From positions 1 through 64,000 of the forward strand of contig JASAND010028244.1 of NCBI GenBank assembly GCA_030248195.1: a stretch of 64,000 bases of DNA. The letters run 5' to 3'. This document shows, piece by piece, positions 10,455 to 45,974 of the stretch. The notes beneath the pieces are model-generated. The model did not search any database. It was not told where the DNA came from and worked only from the letters and a program-made list of their open reading frames with translations. The first letter of the stretch is position 1; every line of letters begins with the position of its first letter. The DNA comes from Trissonchulus latispiculum. Its lineage: Eukaryota > Nematoda > Enoplea > Enoplida > Ironidae. The position numbers and the translations under genes are program-made.

Positions 10455-13244
10455 TCAGCCTGCCCCCTGCCGTAATTCTTTGTAGAATTTCGGAGCTTGA
10501 GTGCGATTGGCAGCGGCTTGGGATTTACCTTTTACAATTTCGTAGAAATAGTCAAAGGTCAAATGCCAAGTCTGATTGCTGCCCAAACGCCTTCGGATCA
10601 GTATAGCAAACCTTTGTGCTAAAATTTTAAGTTCAATTTTTGGAAGTCCAATTCCTCCTTTAGTTTTTGGAAGAACAGCACAGTCTGTGCTGATTAAATT
10701 TTGAGGAATTGGATGCCAGATATATTTTGAAATTAATTCCATCATTCTATTAATTTTTCCACTTTCTGGTGATACGAACCAGGTCGTATACCAGAGAGTG
10801 GACAGAAAATAAGTCATGAGTCCAGTAACTCTTCCATAGGCTGAAATTTTCTCCGGAGGTACGCTCTCTTTCAAACTTGATATAACTTTGTTAAAAATTT
10901 CTTCGGTTTTCGGGTTTTTCAAACCATTCGAGCTGACAAAAACGCCAAAAACTTTGACTTCTTTTTTGAGGTATTCCTGGTATTCTGCAGGCACGTTGGC
11001 CTCAGAATAGCCATTATACAAAAGAATTTGTGTCTTTTCAACTTTAAGTTTACCTCCTGAAACTTCCTCAAAGGTCCCATACAAAGAGAAAATTTCGTTA
11101 ACTGATTTAAAATCCCTCACAGTGAAATTGGTGTCGTCCGCGTAGGCGAAAACTTTCTCCTCGCGTCCTAAAATCGAAATTCCTCGAATTAAATTTGACT
11201 TTCTGACAAAAGTTAGAAAAGTTTCATTGCACAGAACGTAGAGCAACGGCGATAGAGGGCATCCTTGCCGGATCCCTCGACCCAATTTAAAGGGTACCGA
11301 GAGATACCCATTAACTAAAACCGAACTTTGAACTGAATTTTCTTTGTAAATTATGTCTATCCAAGCTCTAAAGTTTGGCCCAAACCCAAATTGTTTGAGT
11401 GCCAATTTAAGAAATTCCCACTCAACTACGTCAAAGGCTGACATTTGGTCAACCGAGAGAAAAATGCACTGTTTTTCTTTAAATTTCGCATAGTCTAGCA
11501 CCCCAGTTAAACTCAAAATTCCATCCCGAATGTCTCTCCCAGGGACTGCGCAGGTTTGGTTATTTCTAACCAAACAAGCCATTACCTGAGAGAGCCTATT
11601 TGTCAAAATTTTAGCTAAAATTTTGTAATCTACATTTAACATACTCAAAGGGCGCCAGTTTTTCCGGTCCGCCCTGTCACCTTTTCCTTTATATAGGAGC
11701 GAAATGATGCCCATATACATATCTTTTGGAAGTTTTCCGTTTCTAAAACTTTGATTATAAACTCTGGCCAAAAATGGGGCGCAAATTTCCAAATGAGACA
11801 GATAAAACTCTATTGCAAGCCCATCTTTTCCGGGCACTTTGCCAGTAGCAAACTGCTTAATTGCAGTTTCTACCTCCTCAACCGAAATTTCTCTTTCTAA
11901 AGCTGAAATCGAAATACTCGGAACTTTTGCCTCCGTTGCTTCCAGAAACTTTTTCGCTTTATCCGAATCTATGCCGACACTTGAAAATAGTTTCTCATAT
12001 TGGGTTCTCATTTCACCCAAAATTTTATTATTTCCTGTCAAAATTTCACCGTTTTCAGCCTTTAGAGTGTAAAAATAACGCTTTTCTCCTTCCACCTTTT
12101 CAATTTTCTTCGCACTCACAATTGAAAAGTTGTCGTAAAGCTCATCTTTTTTATGAGCTCGACCCAAAATTTTCTCAATTTCCTGAAGTTCAATTTTTCG
12201 CATTTTATTTTCAAGAATTGCCTTTCGCTCCTCGTTTCCGGATTGCTGAGCCAAAGACAATTCTTGCTGCAAGATTGAATTTTCTTCTTTCTTTCTTTGT
12301 GCAATTAATTTTCCATGAAATTTGAACAGATTTCTCATAACTTCTTTATGGTTCTCCCATTCAAATAGAATTTCTGAATTTGGCGAATTTTCAACTTTTT
12401 GTTGTGCTTCAAAATTTTGTTCCATAAAATCAAACATGAATGAATTTTCTAGAAAACAATCTCTGGGCATTTTCCAGTAGCCACGCCCTCTTGGCTGGCA
12501 GAAAAGTGAATCTGAAATAAGACATTCTATACCTTTATGATCCGAAAAAGTGGTATGAAAATAGTTAATTTGCATAAAACTTGCCGAATGCCTATTTAAG
12601 GTGTAGATTCGGTCAAGTCTGCTGGCACAATCATGGTTTCGGCTGTAGTGGCTAAATTCTTTCTTTGTGCCAAATTTCTGTCTGAAAACATCAACAAAAG
12701 CAAAATTCTGTTCAATTTCCAAAAACTGAAGTTTACCAGCAGTCGTGTGATGAAGTGCCGAAGCAGAAGTGGCACTGGATTGCCTGTCTAGAATAGGATC
12801 TGAAACAAAATTAAAATCTCCACCTAAAATCATGGAATGATGGCCTTTGCTTCTGTGACCAATAATTTCATTCAAATTTTTAAAGAAATCAGGTCGTTTT
12901 TGAGTGTCAGTTGGTGCATAAACGTTGATTAATAGAATTTTGTGATTTCCAACTTTTAAGCTCACAATTACCAAACGTCCACTCTGTTCGAAAATTAATG
13001 AACAAATTCCAGCAATTCTATGACTAACTAAAATGCAGGCTCCACCTCCTTGACCGGTATAATACGAATGATAGGTCTTGAATTTGTGTTCAAAAATTTG
13101 TTCAAAATAGGAATTTTTGTAGTTAAAATTTGTTTCCTGGACAAATACTATGTCATTTGTCCTGGTCAGTTGAAATAAACTTTCAATTTTAGAGTTTCTT
13201 TTCAACCCATCCGCATTAATACAGACCAAGGAGAGTGGAGCCAT
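10455..13244 (-). CDS. LINE ORF2: endonuclease/reverse transcriptase, C-terminus lost to a frameshift
   Basis: A 929-residue frame, 35 bp after ORF1 and in a different frame. An exonuclease-endonuclease-phosphatase domain occupies residues 1-240, with N10, E37, the VYAPT block, GGDFN (D143, N145), SRLDRIY and SDH (D235, H236) all kept. A charged, helix-rich linker follows (about 300-400). The reverse transcriptase spans about 455-745, with DQMSAFD (D599, D605), GIRQGCPLSP and YADD (701-704). It nicks target DNA and copies the element RNA by target-primed reverse transcription in the nucleus. The frame ends in a stop at 10455-10457, only because of an extra G in a five-G run (plus-strand C run 10463-10467). 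The coding sequence continues in the next frame. Confidence 0.93.
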   Translation of the reverse strand: MAPLSLVCINADGLKRNSKIESLFQLTRTNDIVFVQETNFNYKNSYFEQIFEHKFKTYHSYYTGQGGGACILVSHRIAGICSLIFEQSGRLVIVSLKVGNHKILLINVYAPTDTQKRPDFFKNLNEIIGHRSKGHHSMILGGDFNFVSDPILDRQSSATSASALHHTTAGKLQFLEIEQNFAFVDVFRQKFGTKKEFSHYSRNHDCASRLDRIYTLNRHSASFMQINYFHTTFSDHKGIECLISDSLFCQPRGRGYWKMPRDCFLENSFMFDFMEQNFEAQQKVENSPNSEILFEWENHKEVMRNLFKFHGKLIAQRKKEENSILQQELSLAQQSGNEERKAILENKMRKIELQEIEKILGRAHKKDELYDNFSIVSAKKIEKVEGEKRYFYTLKAENGEILTGNNKILGEMRTQYEKLFSSVGIDSDKAKKFLEATEAKVPSISISALEREISVEEVETAIKQFATGKVPGKDGLAIEFYLSHLEICAPFLARVYNQSFRNGKLPKDMYMGIISLLYKGKGDRADRKNWRPLSMLNVDYKILAKILTNRLSQVMACLVRNNQTCAVPGRDIRDGILSLTGVLDYAKFKEKQCIFLSVDQMSAFDVVEWEFLKLALKQFGFGPNFRAWIDIIYKENSVQSSVLVNGYLSVPFKLGRGIRQGCPLSPLLYVLCNETFLTFVRKSNLIRGISILGREEKVFAYADDTNFTVRDFKSVNEIFSLYGTFEEVSGGKLKVEKTQILLYNGYSEANVPAEYQEYLKKEVKVFGVFVSSNGLKNPKTEEIFNKVISSLKESVPPEKISAYGRVTGLMTYFLSTLWYTTWFVSPESGKINRMMELISKYIWHPIPQNLISTDCAVLPKTKGGIGLPKIELKILAQRFAILIRRRLGSNQTWHLTFDYFYEIVKGKSQAAANRTQAPKFYKELRQGAG

Positions 13245-13279
13245 TTTTCATGACACCACACATAATAGGAGGGGGAGAT

Positions 13280-14935
13280 CTACTTGACCCTTTTTTCTCC
13301 AGATCCATTCGGCGTGGTCTCCAGAGGGCGCTTTTGTGATCCGCTCTTCCTGAAGACCTCCAACTCCGCCGCGATCTCCGGCACCCTCAGCATCTTGACG
13401 CGCAGCATTGTGAGCATATCGCCCAGAACGTTGCGCCCTCTCCACATCGTCGTGTCGTAGACTCGGGGGTCATTCACCCCGAACCCGCAGCTCCACACCA
13501 TGTCGGACGGGTTTGCCTCCACAAGGCGCTGCCCGTCCGTCATCAGAAGGGCCGTCCGAACATCCGCATTTTGGCTAAACTTAGCCACCAGGCCATCCCA
13601 CATCGCCGAAAATTTGTCCTCCTCCTCCCAGGATTTTTCCTGTTCCGGGGAGCCGTGGATCTGGTCCCCCATCCTTTTCACCTCGCCCGGGTTCTCCTTT
13701 TCCAAGAGTTTCTTCGCCTCCTCCTCCGTCTGCCCCATGTGCTTCGCCTTTCTCCAATAATAAAAATGTTCATTGGTCCGGTAGGTTTCGCCGCCGAGAT
13801 GGAAGGGGGCCTCGTAGTGATTGGAATAGGGGTACTTACGGGTGAAGAAAGATACCATCTTTCTCCCGTAAGCCTTCTGATAGAACCGGCTCTTGTGTTC
13901 CAAGAGGACAGGCCAGGTCAGGGCCTGATTGGCCGACAGCGACAGGTTGGACTGGGAGGTCGACCAATCCGCCTGACCGAATTCCGGGGCTTCCTCCTCG
14001 TCCGCCGTAGAGTAGCCCTCCGCCGATTCAGAGGGCACCCGCTTTGTCGCCTCCGCCGTTCCCAGGGAAACCAGTCCCTCCGTCTCCATTAGGACCACAT
14101 CACCTTGGGCACCTGAGCCACCCGCTTCCGTTGGACCAGTTTTCACCGTCTCCCACCGCCTGGGGGGAAGGGGATCCCGTGTCCTGGGCTGGGGCCGCCG
14201 AATCACCTCATCGTTGGGGCATTCCCGTCGGTAGTGCCCCGAACCGAAGCACCGGTTACACCAAGTGCCCCAGTTCGGGTACCACAATTGGACCCGATGT
14301 TGAAAGTCCATGCCCTGGGGGGTGTAGGCCGCGTAGCCAGGGATCACATGATCCTTCCGCACCTTAACCACCACAGACCGGCCGCCGTCCTTCATCGTGG
14401 TCCGCCGCCCATTGGAACCCTTGTAGAAGGTCCACTTGAAGGTAGAGGCCACCTCATACCCCAAGCTTCCCAACCACCGGGCCACATAGTCCTCCGTATC
14501 CGTAATGGGGATATTGTACAGATAGATGGTGCGGAGGTTGAGGTAGAGCCTCTCCTCCTCCTTGGGCATTTCCAACCCCACCAAAATGTTCCCCAGCTTT
14601 ACACCATCCTTCAGGATCCGGTCCCGCAGGGCCTTCCCCCCATAGACCAATTTCAAGTGGAACCTCCCCGCCCGGCGTACGAACTCCGGCAGGGTGTCCC
14701 CCTCGTTTCCCTCATCTAACAATTCCACCAACCTTTGGGTCGTTTCCTCCTGAAATTCCTCCGGGATGGCCAAGTAACCTGTCCGTTGGATCAGATCGTT
14801 CCTGGTGTTTTCACTGGCATCCGCGGATGGAGTGAATTGGCCGGTCTGCTGCTGATCATCTTCCGTTTCATCGCTTCTTCCGGGGGGCGGAATAGCCCCA
14901 TTTAAATCAGCCTGAGGGTGGGTCATAAAGCCCAC
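13280..14935 (-). CDS. LINE ORF1: RRM-like region, CCHC zinc knuckle and NADAR domain
   Basis: Intact 551-residue frame starting 129 bp inside the element's 5' end. Residues 133-195 resemble an RNA-binding (RRM-like) fold (weak call). A zinc knuckle C-x2-C-x4-H-x4-C uses C226, C229, H234 and C239. An acidic, S/T-rich linker follows (about 260-340). Residues 362-516 match the NADAR (YbiA-like) family in order: YPYSNHY, a glutamate in TNEHFYYWRKAKH (E389), KRMGDQI, WEEEDKF..AKFSQN, a LVEANPSDMVWSCGF block (E473, D478, W481), then WRGRNVLGDML with R512. All the motifs I expect are present. Known NADAR proteins cleave N-glycosidic bonds, including removal of ADP-ribose from guanine. Packaging of the element RNA is the usual ORF1 role. 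What NADAR does here is inference: it may protect element nucleic acid from ADP-ribosylation. The gene is clearly richer in G+C than ORF2. Confidence 0.88.
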   Translation of the reverse strand: MGFMTHPQADLNGAIPPPGRSDETEDDQQQTGQFTPSADASENTRNDLIQRTGYLAIPEEFQEETTQRLVELLDEGNEGDTLPEFVRRAGRFHLKLVYGGKALRDRILKDGVKLGNILVGLEMPKEEERLYLNLRTIYLYNIPITDTEDYVARWLGSLGYEVASTFKWTFYKGSNGRRTTMKDGGRSVVVKVRKDHVIPGYAAYTPQGMDFQHRVQLWYPNWGTWCNRCFGSGHYRRECPNDEVIRRPQPRTRDPLPPRRWETVKTGPTEAGGSGAQGDVVLMETEGLVSLGTAEATKRVPSESAEGYSTADEEEAPEFGQADWSTSQSNLSLSANQALTWPVLLEHKSRFYQKAYGRKMVSFFTRKYPYSNHYEAPFHLGGETYRTNEHFYYWRKAKHMGQTEEEAKKLLEKENPGEVKRMGDQIHGSPEQEKSWEEEDKFSAMWDGLVAKFSQNADVRTALLMTDGQRLVEANPSDMVWSCGFGVNDPRVYDTTMWRGRNVLGDMLTMLRVKMLRVPEIAAELEVFRKSGSQKRPLETTPNGSGEKRVK

Positions 14936-15064
14936 TCACCCCAGTAATAGGCAGAAATAGAATAATAGGCAGCAGCAATCAGAATAAGAATAATAGTAAA
15001 GAAACACTTACAGAATGACAATGATGAAATCACACGATCATAGCCATTTACGGCGATGAAGCGA

Positions 15065-15082
15065 TAAAAAGCATCAACTAAG
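15065..15082. repeat. LINE target-site duplication, high-coordinate copy
   Basis: Second copy of TAAAAAGCATCAACTAAG, marking the 5' end of the minus-strand LINE. It lies 129 bp upstream of the ORF1 start, so the element looks full length at its 5' end. Confidence 0.88.
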
Positions 15083-15306
15083 CCGTAAAACTTTTTTTAA
15101 TTAGTTGACTACGTATATTTGTTATATAATATTTTTCAAAAATGGCCATTTTGGTTTTGATTTGGAACCTGATTGGTTGATGCTGCACGATTTTTGAACT
15201 ATTCAAGTCGATAAAAATTGTTTCTAATTCATCATATCTGGCTTTTAGCTAAATACACTAAATTTGATGCGCTTTTTCACCTGGAAGCATCAAATCTACT
15301 CCAGCG

Positions 15307-16021
15307 CTGTGTTTTTTTTTTCGTCGAAACTTTTTGCGAACTTTTACGCAGTCCTCCAAAATTTTTTGCGGAATTTCGCAAAAAATTGCGAAATACTAAT
15401 TTTTTAGTATTTTAAAGATAACTAATGAATTTTAGTAATTTGGCTGTGTTTAAACACATTTTTAATATATATTTAACGTATGGTATTAACCAAGTTATAA
15501 CTATTTTTCGAAAGTCGAAGCATGTATAAGCGTGTTTTACAAGTATACTTAATAGTGAAGAGACGCGGGGGTCTGGGGGCGGAGCCCCCAGAAGCTGAGA
15601 AAATTTTGTAAAGCCGAGGAAAATCCTTAGTGTGGAAATACTCAAAAGTTTAGTTTCGACTGTCAGTAAAATCCTAAGATATAAGCAAACTGCTAATAGG
15701 TTAATAATTGTTTAAAATTATGGTATGTTATGGTTTCAAGGCTAAAAGAATTTCATTGAATAGCTGTCACTAGGCATTCTAACTCAGCCAAGATTGAAAG
15801 GTGTCTACGCATATAGAAATACGCGCCGAAGGCGCGAAATTTTTTGAAATTTTTCTTCAAAAAGTATCAGAAACACGTTTATTTCTCATCTGAGACAACT
15901 GAAAATGTCTACTCAGAGACAAAATTTTTTGCGGAACTTTACGCAGAGCTCCGAAAAAAGTTGCGGAATTTTCAAAAAAAGTGCGGAATTTCGCAGTTTT
16001 TTTCGCAAAAAAAAAACACAG
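15307..16021. mobile_element. hAT-like nonautonomous element with 8-bp duplication
   Basis: Termini CTGTGTTTTTTTTTT and AAAAAAAAAACACAG form an inverted repeat and are bracketed by CTCCAGCG at 15299-15306 and 16022-16029. The 8-bp duplication fits hAT. Inside are repeated GCGGAATTTCGCA-type words and hairpins GGGGGCGGAGCCCCC (around 15577) and CGCGCCGAAGGCGCG (15822-15836). No transposase is present. Confidence 0.75.
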
Positions 16022-16029
16022 CTCCAGCG

Positions 16030-17121
16030 CCATATTTTGGGGTGATTTTTTACCACAGGCCGGTTTTTATTCTGAAATTGAGGAGAACCTGTGGTGCTAC
16101 GGATAATTTTAATCCCTGAATGTTTATAGTGGGTAGTGCTGGGCACTTAACGCTTCCAGATTGGCCAACATTTGCGAAAGCTAGGGGCTTAAGTCGGAAA
16201 TGTTTCCCCGGGTCTGTCTGTACAATAAAGCAAACGAGTTTTTCCTAATTGGTTTGGGTTCATTAGGAGACAATGAACGACCAGATACTTATCATATTAT
16301 CGTATCGTAACTAGATTGAAAAAGCATAACCAATATATAGTTACAAAGTACGGGCGTATATGTAAGTAAGTACGTATATGTGTGGTGGGCATAGGCGTGT
16401 TTGTGGGGTGGGGGAGCCCTCCCCCAAATGGACAATAAAACGTGCGTTTTAGGCCGTTTTTACTTATTTCTGATGTCTTACATTTCGGCGGCCTACGTAC
16501 CATCAAAATTCTAAGATTAATATCCCCAGCCAAAATTATATATATATATTATATATATATATATTAAACGCTATAATTTCTGAATCAGGGGCGCACTCAG
16601 GAGGGGGCGGCCCCTCCGAAACCAGACCTAAGGGAAATTTTTATTAGTACTGACATAAAGCTTCAAAAAATTAGGCTTCTTTGGCGCGAAATTTACTCGA
16701 TTTGAGGTCCGCCCTCCGCGATATTTTTCTTGGATGGGGGGGGTCTTCTTTGGGGGCCCTCCCAAAAGTCCGGGGGGCAAGGAATTGTGGGGAGGGGCGA
16801 AAACGTTATATATATATACTAAAAATGTATTAAAGATAGCGCTATTTTCCTAGCATGCACTGTAAAAGCTCATTTTTATCGCAAAAATAAGCAAACGTAG
16901 TGTTCAAAGGGCAAAAATTGAGTAAAATCTCGGGCGTAGCCGGGAAATTTTTGAAAATGTGGCTTTCTGAGCGTTTGTTTTCAGGGCAAAATTTGGTACC
17001 AACCGGGCCACCCACTTTTTTGGAGGAGACGAATTTTTGGGGAGAAGGTATGTGCCCCCACTAGAGCAAGTCCAGACAGTTTACTGATTACGTATACTGG
17101 ATTTTGTTTAGAAATTGCGCA
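16030..17121. other. AT-rich region upstream of the helicase gene
   Basis: Contains (TA)n tracts near 16538-16564 and 16809-16818, and G-rich patches near 16588-16620 and 16735-16795. No promoter element could be supported. A polypyrimidine-AG stretch (TTTTGTTTAG, ending 17110) lies 11 bases before the helicase start codon and looks like a 3' splice site. That suggests an upstream 5'UTR exon or a trans-splice acceptor. Confidence 0.4.
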
Positions 17122-42068
<24,947 letters not shown>

Positions 42069-42136
42069 TTAATTTTATCGGCGTTTAAGTTATTTATATG
42101 AATATTGTAAATTGAATTTAATTAATTGATTGAATT

Positions 42137-42142
42137 ATTAAA
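42137..42142 (+). terminator. Candidate poly(A) signal for the helicase gene
   Basis: ATTAAA about 70 bases after the stop codon, in AT-rich sequence. It is the nearest plausible signal. No independent support. Confidence 0.35.
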
Positions 42143-42322
42143 ACTGTGGTTTGTGTATGTGTAAGTAGGCAGGTATGGTATCGAACATAGTTTGTCGTTG
42201 GTTCACTAAAAGCAACCTCGTGCAACATTAATTTCTTGATATGATCAATAACCAAGCCAGAGACCTTGAAAGCAGTTTTGTGATTAGCTTAGAAATACAT
42301 CCTTACTGAAATAGAAGAATGC

Positions 42323-42986
42323 AAGAGTGTGACAAGCGTCCCACTCTTAGTTATTAGGCTGCAGACATCATCTGCACAATAACTGCCTACCACCCCCACA
42401 ACTGAGTACCTAGTGACCCCCCCACAACTGAGTACACTCGCTTGTATGTTTACACGTTGAAGCTCAAAAGTGGCCAGCTGCTGATAGAATGTTTTTGGCT
42501 TCAACATGCAAACATACAAGCGAGTGCTGGTACACAATTGTGTACCTGGTACTCAGTTGTGGTGGGGTCACTACTAGATACTCAGTTGTGGGAGTGGTAG
42601 GCCGTTATTGTGCAGATGATGTCTGCAGCCCAATAACTAAAGCCGTGGTTACACTTGACAATCTTGTGTCAACGCGTTGCTACAACGCGTTGTCACAACG
42701 GCCGTTGCTACAGAATTGTCACAACGTTGTTCGTGTAACCAGTAACAAAAAGTTGTGACAACTGGTGACAACGCGTTGGGACCACGCCCGATTTCGTTGT
42801 GACAACGCAATAGTAAACATAGCGTTGGTTCAACAACAAGTGTACGTTGTCACGACCTGTTGTCGCATGTAACCACTAGTTGTCAGGCTTGACAACTATG
42901 GGAGACAACTGCCGTTGTTACAACGCGTTGTCACAAGATTGTTAAGTGTTACCAGGCCTTAAGAGTGGGACGCTTGTCACACTCTT
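42323..42986. mobile_element. Foldback downstream of the helicase, split by a later insertion
   Basis: Left arm from AAGAGTGTGACAAGCGTCCC and right arm ending GGGACGCTTGTCACACTCTT match through GTTATT..CTGCAGACATCATCTGCACA and CACAACTGAGTAC. The right arm is interrupted at 42638-42963 by another element. Nested structure shows the order of insertion. Confidence 0.75.
42638..42963. mobile_element. Palindromic-word element of ACAACGCGTTGT, nested
   Basis: Termini AGCCGTGGTTACACTT and AAGTGTTACCAGGCCT are imperfect inverted repeats, flanked by TAA on both sides. The uninterrupted left arm of the host foldback shows a single TAA at this point, so the 3-bp duplication is confirmed from sequence. 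Interior is CAACGCGTTG-type words. PIF/Harbinger-like. Confidence 0.7.
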
Positions 42987-43204
42987 ATTTATTATGTACT
43001 CTTGGTGCTATCTAGTATTTTATCTAGTCTGTTTGATCCTGTTCAGTAAATTCGCTCATCTTCCCGCCAAAGTCAGGATAAGTTACATAATCTTTTTAGA
43101 ATTCTTGATATCTCTGATTTCTGAGCTTTTAGAAAATACATACATTGTCAGACTTAACTTGAATAAACAAAATTGACTCTTGTTCCAGTTCAAATTTGAT
43201 AGTC

Positions 43205-43444
43205 CGTATAAAGTAGCTTCAAAAAGCAAAAATATAGAGCATAATGAGATATTTAAAGTGAGTTATACATAGCTAAGTATATAACTGCTGGTCAAGTGGT
43301 CAACACAAAAATTGTCCTGAACGCAATGTCCAATTTTTTGAAGCGGAATTACGCGGAGGGTGTTAGAATGCCAAATGAACTTATTTAGGAAAGTTTCATT
43401 TGATTTGAGCCGTCAACCAACGACACGTGCCCTAAAGAAATCAC
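43205..43444. repeat. Dispersed repeat, copy 1
   Basis: Shares AAAAAGCAAAAATAT, TTTTTGAAGCG and AACCAACNANANGTGCCC with 45975-46215 in the same order and spacing. No coding potential. The hAT-like element at 43445 is inserted at its edge. Confidence 0.6.
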
Positions 43445-44636
43445 TAGCCGTGGGCACGGGTCCAAACCTTTGGACCCGGATACCCGGTACTACCTGAAGC
43501 CCTATGTCGGATAATTGCGACACTACCCGGGTACCCGAGAAATTTTTAACCCAATTTTCGGGGTGACCATTTTAAAATGACTGTTTTCAGGGGTCTTTAT
43601 TCAAATTGAGCTTGGATTGCATAGATTTTCAGTCCTATTGTAAGAGCGTTTTAAGGACTTAAAAAGGAATTATTGGGTCTTTCAAATATTTGCCAGGGTA
43701 TCAGAAGCTGATGCTAAGATGACTTTGGTTTTAATTTTATAACCCCGCTTAGTTCATGTATTTTCTGAGAATCTTGCCATCGTTGTGCTGTCCGCTTAAT
43801 CTAACGTTTAAATTTAAACAAATTTCAGAAAGCTTTCAGATTATAAGGGCAAAGCCCATAATAAAATTTGGCTAACTCCATCTGCTTATCTCTGAAAACT
43901 GAAACAGCACAAAAGACAGCAAGCACGAAAAAGCTGCACTAAGTACTACGTTTTATACAGTTCTGTAGTATAACCTTAATTTCTTACTAAAATCACATAA
44001 AATTAAAAAGTTATGGATTAGAAATTAAATTTTGTGACAAGACACTTTAACTCACAACAAACGTAAAATTTTGAAATTCACTCAAGTGCCAGAAAACTAG
44101 ATAGTGCCAGAAAACTAGATTTGGATTTTTATTTTAAGAAATAAATTGACTTCTCTGTTAAAAATTATAACATTTTTCATTTAGATTTTAGAGAACAAAG
44201 CAGAATGTGCGACAAAGGTCACGAATTTTATGCGAGCACATATTTTTGTATTTTTGTAAGTATTTTAGTTTGTATCTTGCGAATTTTAAGTTTTAATTAA
44301 TTCATCGCCTTCCATATAATTTTACTACAACAGGAATTTAGCGAAAGAAAAAATCGTTGGGGAAAAGTAAATTTAATATTGTTTAAAAACATTTCTAAAA
44401 ATAGTTGAAAATGTTTGAAAAATATCAGGACTAATTCTTCTTTATCATATTATTTCGTTTTTCAATTGTAGTATCTTTAGTAAAATTTTATAACCTGAAA
44501 AATTTTTGGCCGTTAAAAATGTTCTGAGCCAACTATTTTCACTTTGCTTGCTCCAGTTTTATCCGGTTTTTTCCGGTTTTAACGGATATCGGGTACCCGA
44601 AGTTTTCGGGTACCCTACTACCCGTGCCCATTCCTA
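43445..44636. mobile_element. hAT-like element, 1.19 kb
   Basis: Termini TAGCCGTGGGCACGGGT and CTACCCGTGCCCATTCCTA, bracketed by GAAATCAC (43437-43444) and AAAATCAC (44637-44644). Subterminal GGTACCCG words. No transposase frame. Confidence 0.72.
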
Positions 44637-45974
44637 AAAATCACCTTGAGCAGAACATAACACACCACCGTACTTGTGTTTGGATTTTGCTATTCACTTA
44701 CTATTTGATGGCAAGCTACTCTTTCATTTAGCTATGCTTCCTTTTTAATATTTTACGATGTAAAAGTTAGCTCTTAGAAATGGTTGCCAGGAATAAGAAT
44801 CTTTGCTTCACTAATCACTACACTGGTTATGGTAAACCTAAGCAGGGCGAGGCATATGTTGCTTTTGTACTAACTGAAGAAAGAACCCTGTTTACTTTGC
44901 GTGCTCCTCACTGTAAATTGCAGATGCGGCCGGGCCGGCATGGTGTATTGTGTGCGGGTGAGATGTTAACACGGCCCCGGCACGGCGCGGGTGCATAAAA
45001 CACGACCCCGGTTCAGGTGCATAAAACGCGGCCCTGACCCCCGGCCCCACATATAAAGCGCGGCCCCATTACGACCCGTACAGAAAACACGGTCCAGAGG
45101 AAACAAAAACAAAATTATGTTTTTGTCAAAGGGAACTTGTTTTCCTATTTGGAATTTCCAAATCTAAAAATTTAATTTAATTGCTTCAATACTCATTCAT
45201 TCAATACTTGTTATTATTCATTATTCATTCAATTATTATATTCATTATTTGTATTACCTATTCATTCATTCATTATTATTATTCCTTCAATACTTGGAGT
45301 TAAGAAGCCATTTTTATATCAAAATGCAGTTTGACATTTTCTCTTTTTAATGGATACCATGAAACTAATGTTGCTTTTCAAAAATATTTTTAACACGTTT
45401 TAGAAGAAACATAATTTTCCAGATTTTTTGCAGACTCAAGTAAATTTTTTGCGAGACATTGGTTATACCATTCGATGCCTCGATCAAATAGCTGGGGACG
45501 ATTTTTTATTTATTGTGAAATTGCTCTTCATTATAGAGAAATAAGCTGAAATGTGTGCGTAACCTGTATTTTGCCTACTTTTTCCGAATTTGTCAAGCGA
45601 TTACTTTAGCTAGAAAGCAATAATCGGGGAAACTAAAAAACGTCCCTGGGTATATTTGTGCAGAACACATCTGTTCAGTGGCAGCCCTCTAGCTTGCATG
45701 GTGAATGCTCCACAATCTTTGGAAAAAATGAGTCGTGTTTTTGCAAAAAACTATATTTTTTATGATAGCAGACTACAGGATAGCTGTTGGAAGACGATCA
45801 TGCGTCGGATGATTTGCCCCTATGAGACCTTCAGATCGACGCCCTTAGTCTGATTTTACGGCTTGCATAGTTCAGGAAATGATGGCTTATTTGATTTCTG
45901 CAAAAATGACAAGTTTTCGACACCAAAACAAGAAAATCGGCTATATCTCACGGTAGTGAAAAGCTAGAACGTTG

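Larger units (their letters stand above)
7506..15064 (-). mobile_element. Full-length non-LTR retrotransposon (L1/Tx1-like) with NADAR-bearing ORF1
   Basis: A 7,559-bp element between perfect 18-bp duplications. On the minus strand the order is: 5'UTR of about 129 bp (15064-14936), ORF1 (14935-13280), a 35-bp gap, ORF2 (13244-10455, then a shifted tail to 9677), and an unusually long 3'UTR (9676-7506). An apurinic-type endonuclease N-terminal to a YADD reverse transcriptase, and a zinc-knuckle ORF1, place it near the L1/Tx1 group. The 3' end has no long poly(A) but ends A-rich (AAAGTAAACAAAGAA). Only one disabling lesion was found, the single-base frameshift near 10463-10467, so it may have active relatives. 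The clade assignment is inferred from domain order, not from a tree. Confidence 0.9.

Noticed and set aside
11839..12325. Plus-strand open frames of 77 and 154 codons
   Set aside because: Shadows opposite the reverse-transcriptase frame.
13500..14719. Plus-strand open frames of 86-173 codons
   Set aside because: They are shadows opposite the GC-rich LINE ORF1, which has clear domains on the minus strand.
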